A stretch of DNA of 64,000 nt from Melastoma dodecandrum. Its lineage: Eukaryota; Streptophyta; Magnoliopsida; Myrtales; Melastomataceae. The first letter of the stretch is position 1; each line of letters starts with the position of its first letter. Made by a program: the position numbers and the translations under genes. The stretch lies in assembly GCA_029817715.1 (NCBI GenBank), contig JARUPY010000290.1:2852001-2916000 (forward strand), written 5' to 3'. This document shows positions 56,405-64,000 of this stretch, piece by piece. Below the pieces are notes generated by a model, which worked only from the letters and a program-made list of their open reading frames with translations, was not told the origin of the DNA and made no database searches.

Positions 56405-58515
56405 CATTTGCGTATCATATTTGCGTATCTTTCATTTTTGTGAGAAAAACAATTAATAAAAAAACATAATAAAATAGTGGCAGCTCAAATAGCTATTACA
56501 ATATATTTAGTTACCATTGTTGAAAATTTGATTCTCGTCCAATGGGACTAGCTTATTCCCACAAATGCATTGTTAATTAGTTTTGTCAAATCGCTCATTG
56601 TTATTTCATAAAAAATTTGGAAGCCAAGATGATATTTAGTTTTAGAAAATCCAACAATAAAATAAAATATTATTTCGTTCGAGGTTACACGTTGTAAATT
56701 TATCAATTTTTATGATTTTAACCATAACTTTCAAGGATTTTATATCAAATAAACTTTCATAATAAAATGTCAAAGATTTGATATATGGTTGTGAGAAGAT
56801 AGGTAGAAAGTAGTATAGTGGTTTTACGTTTGTATTATTGTTACTTTTTATTTGTATCTCATCCCCATTTATCCCAAATTTTTCTAAATTTTAAATTTTT
56901 AGTACTACGAAGGAGAGAAGATCGAACATTTTAATACAGTCAATTTTTTTTTAATTATAGCCAAGAGAAGATTAAACAACAAAATCTAGTTTTGGCAAAT
57001 CATCCCCCATCCAAGTGATGAGATGAATTACTACACTATTCTACTACAATACAACACCCTACAAAGAGATCAATAGCTATGACATATGATAAAGCGTCAC
57101 CTAAACTGTAACATAGGTAATGGACAATATATCCGTATGATAGGGAGGAAGTACAATATATTTCTTATATATGTCGTCTTATAAAAATTATAATAATATT
57201 ATATATATAAACTGCACAGACGTGGGTAAAGTACTTCCTATGGTCGTAATAGTTTGAGAGACGCGGGTTGCTTGATGAGAAATGCAGATTCCTTACTTTC
57301 TCCTCTATTTACCATTCATTATCTATTTGAGTTTCTCCTCTATTGATCTTATTGTAGTATCCTCGTCATATCTTGTAAAGAACCGTCAGTCATGGAAAGT
57401 GATCTTCAAATTTTCGTTGTCCAGCTTGATCCTCTCCCGTTTTCAATTTCTCAACCGGATTCTCTTTCGTTTTCGATCTAATTTATTAGTAAATTGATTA
57501 CTTTTCAATTGTTTTCCTAATTTTTCTCAATCTTCGACATGGTGTTTTCCCTCTGTCTCTCCAATATTTTGTTATAAATCATATCGGAAAAACTGAGTGC
57601 TATCACTATCTATGATCAAAACTTTGTGATAGAATCGAGAGTTCAAAATTATGTGTACCTCGTTTTGGCTTCCACTGATTGTAAAAAAGTGTTTGCTGTG
57701 TGAATTACGGGTTAGATGTGGTTAGCGATAAACCTTTAAGAGCACGAAATAAACTACGGACGAAACCATCAATTTCATTAAATAGAGAACAAACTCACAC
57801 CCATTGTTGCTTGAAACACAGAATATAAAGTACATTGATTAATATATATATTCGTTTCAGTGAAAGGATGCCTATTTATACTAAAATAAATTAACAGTAT
57901 CATTAGGGCATTGTGAAATATATCTTAAAAAACAAACGTAGGTGGAAGTTGTGGGTCGTTAAAAACTACTCTTCGAAGTGATCCTGGGTCTTCTCAATTT
58001 GGTAGGGACAATATGATATTCTTCACTTGATTTATTGATACCCTCACTGATATGTGTAAACAATTTTGCAAGAGCTGGGTAGGGCAATGTCGACTATACA
58101 ATTAGAAAGAGTAAGCCATTTAAAAGAAACAAGCCCGCTTTAGTTATGGGACCGTTCCCTACTACTCTCTAAAATGTATTACAATCTTTTTTTTTTTTTC
58201 TTTATGATTATCCGAATAATGGACATGAGTCACCTTGGCATGGACATAATTCTACCTCCGTCTCTAATGATTAAAAAACAAAACAAAGCCAGGTGGGAAA
58301 ACCCCAACAATAAGAAAGGCTTTCTTAGCAATTTTTGTAATAATAATTTTCCAGTTTCCAACCAATTTTATTAAATTTTGACATCTCAATACAACCCAAA
58401 TGACGCGTTGAAGTTTGTTTGAACTGATTTTTTTAGTGTACGTCAATTTTTTATGGTAGGTGTCATTTTCCGCAAAATATTTCAAACGTGGAAATAGGTC
58501 TAGAAAAAAGTCAAT
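56405..58515 (+). repeat. Second copy of dispersed block 26395-27890
   Basis: Collinear with the first copy but with an extra ~770 bp (about 57033-57799), which itself contains a short match to the 22600/33010 repeat, and without the ~210 bp at 27270-27480. After GAAAAAAGTCAA at about 58512 it runs into unrelated DNA, whereas the first copy runs into Agenet coding sequence. Confidence 0.88.
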
Positions 58516-58653
58516 TTTTTTAATCTCGACTCCATATTAATTCCTAAATTAGCCGAATTCATGTGTCGGGCTGCGATTCATATGACTAATAACTATTTGG
58601 AATTTGTTATGGAGTTCGTAGACAGCTCTGTTGTAAACTACCCTATACTATTC

Positions 58654-59430
58654 TTATGAATAATACCGAGGGTGTGAAGCGTACTCTTGTGGCTTATATA
58701 CCTTGGTTGTGAACATATCCTGTAGTTTAGGATGTTCCAGCAAAGTAGGATGTGTAATATCGAAAGGCCTAGACAGGAAGTCTCCTACTACATTTGAAGT
58801 ACCTTTGATATGTCTGACCGTGAAGGAGCATTGTGAAAACCATTCTACTAGCCGTAGCAGTTGTACATTCGGTATCTTCTTCTTTCTGAACTTGAACATT
58901 GAGCTAAATGAAGAGAGGTACCTTTCTACAATGAAGTGATATCCAACCAAATAAAATTCAACCTTCTTTATACCATATTTTACTGCAAGTATTTCCTTGA
59001 TGGTAGAACGGTAATGTTGTTCTGCTTGGTTGAACTACCCTGATTTGTAAGCACTAATGTGCTTTTTACCTTCCATTTCTTCCAATAAGATGGCTGCCCA
59101 ATAAAGGTCACTGACGTCTGTCTGTAACATTCGAGTTCTATCGGAAGGAATCTGTAGTGGTGGAAGTAGTTGTACCTGTGTTTTGAGATATTGGCCTGCC
59201 TCTGTCCGGGCTTGTCCCCATGGCTAAGTATCCTTCTTTAGTTGGGCCTCAAGTGGACTAGTATACCTGCTAATTTTAGGCATGAAATCTCGTAAATAAT
59301 TCACAATTCCCAAAAATTGTTGAACCTCTTTTACAATTAGATGAGTATCTGAATATTTCAGCAGTTCTTGGACATTATATGGTCTAGGGTGATAAAATAT
59401 CACCCAAGAAATTCAATTGTATTTTTGTAG
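58654..59430 (-). pseudogene. Endogenous caulimovirid (Florendovirus-like) RT-RNase H fragment
   Basis: Minus-strand pieces match the reverse transcriptase to RNase H part of plant pararetroviruses. They include [40 protein letters not shown] and an RNase H end HIKGTSNVV followed by DFLSRP; the DFLSRP ending favours Caulimoviridae over Ty3/gypsy, which have DALSR. It is broken: in-frame stops at 59224-59226 and 59035-59037, a frame change upstream near 59400, and the YxDD catalytic motif, protease, coat and movement genes absent. An old, dead integrated fragment. Genus assignment is tentative. Confidence 0.75.
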
Positions 59431-60120
59431 GGTTATTGTATTGTAGCGGACTCTTCACTTGAAAGGTGATTGATTGGTGCCCGGTTTATAAAATATATTA
59501 ATTTGGGAGAAGTGAGGGGCAAATCCTTTCATTCCGCATCTAAAAAATTATCCAATACAATAATGATAGTAGCCTGAAACCCAAAGCAAATTGGGAAATA
59601 AATTATTGAAAGGCAAAATATTTGGTAAAATATAACCGTAATTTATTTATTTAAAATTATAGCAACAAAAACCTTTCTTCCCTAATTGAACTTCTTAATT
59701 TTTTTTATTTCCTTTTCAAGTATTCTTTTTTTTTTACTTTAGTTGACATGTAATTATTAAATTCCTTTTTTTTCTAAATTGCTACAATAAATTTTAGTAA
59801 AAAAAATGAATAGGAAACTCGTCTTGTAACATTTACAGCGGACAATAATACGATAAAAATTCAACAGAATTGAATGCAACTCCAATTTACTAAAAGTTGA
59901 GGCCCACAACCCAATAGTATGGTCTACCCCAGACAGTTGTCAACATTTGCATGTATACAAATAGGGAATGAAATGAGGACAAGTGGGGCCCACTCATTTC
60001 GTTCATACTAAAAAAACAACTCGATCTTCTTCTGTTTCATTTGGGCTGCAGATTAAATGTGTTTACTACCACCACCACCATTTCTAAATCTTCCTACCAC
60101 TCGTGTGACCTCAAAACCAA
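59431..60120. other. AT-rich intergenic DNA
   Basis: No recognisable motif on either strand. The earlier part of the viral RT should lie here if the fragment were longer, but I see none. Confidence 0.45.
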
Positions 60121-60156
60121 TTACTACTACTCCTACTACTACTACTACTACTACTC

Positions 60157-60204
<48 letters not shown>

Positions 60205-60228
60205 TTATTATTATTATTATTATTATTA
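60121..60228 (+). repeat. (CTA)n / (TTA)n microsatellite
   Basis: About 25 ACT/CTA triplets with two CCT interruptions, changing to ATT repeats. Open frames across it (poly-Tyr, poly-Thr) are artefacts. Confidence 0.97.
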
Positions 60229-61540
60229 ATCCAAGTGATTAGATTAATTTCTCCACTAATCCACTGCAATATAATACCCCTACCACAAATAAATAGCTAA
60301 AGATTTTAGGGACCAACATACTCTACTTAATTTATCGGTCCATTTTCCTCATCAACGTTTGTTCGCAAGAAGAGGAATCCATGTTTAGTTGTTTTATAGT
60401 TGGTTAGAGAATTAGAGTATCAATTATAATTAATCATTATTCACGTTTAAGTTATGTTTGGATTTGAATTTTAATTTATGAGTAAAAAATATCAACAAAT
60501 TTAGAATAATTTGCTATCGCCCTATGCTAATTAAATTAAATGGTAGCCAAATATGTCCAATTTCTGTAGATCATTCGCAAACTCACAATTAGAGAATGAT
60601 AGGATTCGTATTTCAGTCATAATTAAAACTAGAAGTTTGTCTGGACTCTTTCAACTCTGGACGACCAAAAGCATTTGCTCATAAATAGTCTTGGCATCCA
60701 ACTTAAGCTATTCTGAAGAGATAAAGGGGAGATAAAGAGTATTCTGAGGAACGATCGTGTTATTCCCAAGAGAAGGGGAAAGCAGAGCAAAGCTTAAGCT
60801 AAAGTGGCACCTCATAGTTTATTTGGCATCCAACTTTATCTGAACCGAAACTTTAAATTGTTGTTCCCTTTCTCTCTATCGTTGTTTTCTTGTCCGAATC
60901 CGACGTCTTCGTCTTACTTGGGTGAACTTCATGAGAATCATCTAACTTAAAAAGGAAGAGTAAGCTTTGTCGGCCCGTAGGATCCAAACCGATGCCATCT
61001 TGCGGGTTAAGGTTGCATAAACCAGGCCACTGTAACGAACCTAAAATTGAGTTTTGAAAATTCGTCGTTCTCACTTTCTATCAAATCCCGTCTTTGTATT
61101 GGGTGAATATAAAAATGGGCGAGAATGGTCCGTCTTCTTCGTAAAATTATCCAGTTTTCTTTTTGTTGTTTTGGGGTGCACATGGGGTTGGGTGGGGGGT
61201 ATGAATCTACTACAAACCCACTCTTACAGTGAACTTGTCGTTGTCCCAGTCAGTCCTTGGCTTACACATCAAGTGTAAGCTCCTATCGGGCCAGTGTTGT
61301 TTAAACTTGTTGTGGGAAAGGGTGGGAATGTGGGACGATTCTCTTTTCTTTTTTCATTTGATAGTGTGGTTTCTTATTTTAAGATTTTGTAAAAGACAAT
61401 GACACAATCCCCCGCACCCCCAATTCTCTTTATGTCAAATCCTTAAGTTTAATCCTCAACTTCCCATAGGACGTGTGGTGCCCAAAGTTTCTACATCCGC
61501 CCACGTCATTTGATCAAAATCATTTGATCCCACGTGATTT
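60229..61540. other. Intergenic, nothing recognised
   Basis: No family motif on either strand. Contains short polypyrimidine runs and a G-rich patch near 61170-61200. Confidence 0.5.
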
Positions 61541-61795
61541 GTTTAGAAGCCCTGGAATCAGGAGTCATACGGGTTCGAAGCCGAAACCCTGAAGTGCCGC
61601 CTTAATAAGATCACTCGGCTGAAGGAGATACAGCTGAAGGTGGACGAGGAGATGAACGAGCAAAAAGGAAAGGCATCGGAGCTCAAGCACGAGATTGTCG
61701 AGGAGAAAGAAGAAATTCACAAGTCTGCGAGTATGATCAAATTCTATCGGGACAAGCTCAAGCTGGCATTGAAGGAGAAGGAAAAAAAAAATTAA
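61541..61795 (+). pseudogene. DUF724 coiled-coil fragment
   Basis: Corresponds to 32480-32720 of the Agenet/DUF724 copy 1: SYGFEAETLKCRLNKITRLK, DEEMNEQKGKASELKHEIVE, EEIHKSASMIKFYRDKLKL. The frame is open for about 78 codons without a start codon and ends in a run of A (GGAAAAAAAAAATTAATTAA), with stop TAA at about 61795. The 5' junction is at TTTAGAAGCCCT. It is isolated, upstream of the second Agenet copy, and not in its normal exon order. Confidence 0.85.
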
Positions 61796-61974
61796 TTAAG
61801 AATGAATTGATGCGTCCAGCCACCAGCCTGAGTTATGAACACATCCACCACCAGGCTGTACACTCTAGAAAAAGAGCGAACTGAAACCAACACAATAATT
61901 AGACTAAAGCCCAAATCAAATTGGGAAATATAATATCGATATATTCCTACCTGTGTCGTTCCCTTCTAGCAACT

Positions 61975-62283
61975 ATGGGTTACCATAGCTTCTTCCTCCT
62001 CCCCCTCCTCTTCCTCTCTCTCGTTCTTCTTTCTTCTTCGGCACCCCAGATCATCCACCACAGAAGCTCGATCTCCGCCATGCTTACGGAGAAGAAGGCC
62101 GTCAAGGTACCAGGTTTGCCTCCACCACCCTTGACCGAACGACATTTGCCTCCACCGCCCTGGACCGAACGAGATTTGCCTCCACCGCCCTGGACCGAAC
62201 GACGTTTGCCTCCACCGCCCTGGACCGAACGAGATTTGCCCCCACCGCCCTTGATCGAACGACATTTGCCCCACGCCCTTTGA
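61975..62283 (+). CDS. Small secreted protein with five decapeptide repeats
   Basis: 102 residues from the ATG at 61975. A clear signal peptide (MGYHSFFLLPLLFLSLVLLS, cleavage near SSSA) is followed by a short linker (IIHHRSSISAMLTEKKAVKV) and five tandem repeats of LPPPPWTERx, 30 bp each (62116-62265), with x = D, H or R and TER kept in all but the last (LIER), then LPHAL stop. I do not recognise the family. The layout resembles precursors of tandem secreted peptides, or a wall Pro-rich protein. The leader ATG was chosen because it directly starts the hydrophobic core. The repeat also gives open frames on the minus strand. Confidence 0.55.
   Translation: MGYHSFFLLPLLFLSLVLLSSSAPQIIHHRSSISAMLTEKKAVKVPGLPPPPLTERHLPPPPWTERDLPPPPWTERRLPPPPWTERDLPPPPLIERHLPHAL
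62116..62265 (+). repeat. 30-bp minisatellite encoding LPPPPWTERx
   Basis: Five tandem 30-bp units of the type TTGCCTCCACCGCCCTGGAC plus CGAACGAGAT, with only a few substitutions; a partial sixth unit begins at 62266. Confidence 0.95.
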
Positions 62284-62586
62284 CTGGAGTTGCAGCGGCA
62301 TATGCCAGGCAGACCAAAGGATGGCCGCCTTACACCAGAGTTGCGGCGAGAATACGGAAGCGTTACTCAACTCGAGGTTCTCCCAGTAGAAATACTAATG
62401 TTTTTTGTTACTATCTTTAGCTATTGGAAAAAGACGATATCAATTATCAATAAGATTATACAAAGAGAAAACGACGTCATTTCGCCTTTCCGAGATTCTC
62501 TGGCCTTTTTAAACCGCCAGCCTTGTTTTGGGTTTCCCGACGGTGAATTTCCTGCCGCCCCGCCACCGCACGCCGTCGTACCCGCG

Positions 62587-64000
62587 ATGGCCCCGCCGGA
62601 GCACGGCAAGTCCCCAAACCATCCCCACGCAGTGAATAAGCGCTACGTCCACCTCGTCAAGGGATCGAAGGTAGAGGCGACCAGCAAGGCCGAGGGTTTC
62701 ATAGACTCTTGGTTCGCTGCCACGGTCATCAAGCCCCCGGAAATGCCCAACTCCAAGTTCCGGGCCAAGCGTATGGCCATCGTCGAGTACTCTGACCTCC
62801 TCAACGAGGACTCCTCGCTTCTGCTGAGGGAGCCGGTTGAAGCAACGATGCTGAGGCCAGTCCCTCCTCGGGTGGAGGAGAACCGGGGGTTTGAGGTTGG
62901 GGATGTGGTCGATGCGTTCCACTTGGATGGATGGTGGACGGGGAAGGAGCTAGTAAATCCAGGAAGATGGTCGTGCAACTGTTCCCATCAATGACGGCTG
63001 TAATAATCCAAAAGAACACGTGATACACAAGCCAGCTTCCACTACATCAGATGAGGACTCGACCCATTTTGCTGCAATGGCGAGCCCTCCTTTATCATCT
63101 AGCTGGCATCAATGGATCATGGATGCGAAACGTCCTGCCAAGAAACCGAAAAGAACGGCAGAAGAACCATTAGTTCATGCTAGAAGTAAAACAGCAGAAT
63201 TAAGCAGTCCCTTGAGAAAGGGAGACCATGTGAGTAACATCTACTTGAAGATAGAATGGATGTATTTTCTTTCAAACATCGAGATGTTGCGGGTTCTTCG
63301 AAATTGTTGATTGCTGCAGTTTCGTAGGAACTAACATTGATGCTTGTCTTTTACAGATAAGGTCTTCGATGCATCCTTTTCTTGGATCCCGATTCGATTT
63401 TTTATGTTTCTGTTTATTGTGTAGGGCAACGAGTCTGGTCATCCGATAACAAGTGCTTCTCCTGGAAAGCATGATTCGATCGTTCGAGCTAAGAGGACTG
63501 AAAGAAGAGCAGGGCGTAATAAGGGCGTCCTGGATGCTTTAACAGGTGGTACTTGTTTGTCATTTAGTTCTAATGGAATTGCTGTTGTCACCAGAACTGA
63601 TGGAAGGATGTGATTGTGGTTTCAGATGACGCGTCAAAAGACGATGATGTGCATAATGATTTATCCTTGGAACAACAATTACAAATGGTGGTTCTATCTG
63701 AATCGACTCTTTTGAAACGGGGTATATACATTATCATTCTCTTGTTTGCCTGTGAGAGGTCCTCTCATCTGTAGATCCTCACCATTCCTATGCCGTGACA
63801 ATCCACTCTTATTGGAGGAGCCTTCCTCCTTCAGTGAATATGAGTCATCAACATGCTGTGTTAGCCTTTTTCTTTTCATTTGATTTGTAAGCCACGTCAG
63901 AGCTTTCAAAAGCTATACATGGTAATACCTGCATTAGCATGGTTTTCTTCAGCAGCCCCTTTCTGTCGCTTTAGCTTCGTTGCAAGTAATAATTTGTTCA
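62587..64000 (+). pseudogene. Agenet / DUF724 protein copy 2, internal deletion, runs off the window
   Basis: Starts at ATG 62587 (MAPPEHGKSPNHPHAVNKRY). The first Agenet module is whole: HLVKGSKVEATSKAEGFIDS, ATVIKPPEMPNSKFRAKRMA, EYSDLLNEDSSLLL, then FEVGDVVDAFHLDGWWTGK. Directly after TGK a deletion joins exon 1 to the sequence that in copy 1 lies at 30517, at a shared AGG, removing the second half of the Agenet region and the intron; the frame then ends in a stop (ELVNPGRWSCNCSHQ). Downstream exon-like pieces at about 63020-63230 (SSSWHQWIMDAKRPAKKPKR) and 63424-63545 (RAKRTERRAGRNKGVLDAL) follow copy 1 closely. The DUF724 end lies beyond the window. Confidence 0.85.

Noticed and set aside
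60041..60242. Poly-Tyr and poly-Thr ORFs
   Set aside because: Translation of a CTA/TTA microsatellite.
62102..62370. Minus-strand repeat frames (e.g. VRSRAVEANVV) over the decapeptide repeat
   Set aside because: A 30-bp repeat is open in several frames by construction; only the plus frame has a signal peptide.
1..64000. CRISPR arrays, rRNA genes, bacterial operons or organellar DNA
   Set aside because: None seen. Direct repeats present are a minisatellite, microsatellites, the TRIM array and the PRP array; introns and plant families show nuclear plant DNA.

Overview
The window is nuclear DNA from a flowering plant, most likely a core eudicot. The coding remnants have spliced exons and match plant families: CSLA mannan synthase, ATR3 diflavin reductase, TIC100, a DUF7054 protein, Agenet/DUF724 proteins, CYP81 P450 and neprosin-domain proteins. 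They sit in AT-rich intergenic DNA with plant LTR elements, a TRIM array and an endogenous caulimovirid fragment. I cannot name the species. Exon limits come from splice sites and family motifs read by eye.

Layout. 0-5.3 kb: an AT-rich repeat, a neprosin fragment, a scrap of the proline-rich-protein (PRP) repeat and a CSLA pseudogene with about 3 kb of LTR-like DNA between its exons. 6.5 kb: a decayed tRNA-Gly. 7.1-15 kb, all minus strand: 12-exon ATR3 pseudogene, a two-exon DUF7054 gene with a nonsense codon, and the 3' part of TIC100. 15.8-22.1 kb: a broken neprosin gene with a Ty1/copia element in its fourth intron. 22.1-34.3 kb: a tRNA-Tyr-derived repeat, one arm of a 1.2 kb inverted repeat, a copia remnant, a dispersed block, an Agenet/DUF724 pseudogene split by a solo LTR, then the second inverted-repeat arm. 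34.3-37.2 kb: an apparently intact PRP gene and a CYP81 pseudogene whose intron holds a palindromic TRIM array. 37.2-45 kb: AT-rich DNA with duplicated blocks and a neprosin scrap. 45.6-47.3 kb: an intact five-exon neprosin-domain gene. 47.7-56.4 kb: an unrecognised duplicated ORF and a tandem array of about 1.4 kb units carrying broken PRP copies. 56.4-59.4 kb: second copy of the dispersed block, then the caulimovirid fragment. 61.5-64 kb: a DUF724 scrap, a small secreted decapeptide-repeat protein and a second Agenet/DUF724 copy running off the edge.

There is no pathway here. The dominant theme is segmental shuffling: nearly every block has a second copy elsewhere in the window, often inverted, and most genes carry stops, frameshifts, truncations or insertions. 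The best candidates for working genes are the neprosin-domain gene (381 aa, with both presumed catalytic glutamates replaced), the PRP gene at 34.3 kb and the secreted repeat protein at 62 kb. The most striking structures are the TRIM palindrome flanked by one CCCAT duplication, the PRP array, and the inverted block in that array bounded by a 21-bp direct repeat.
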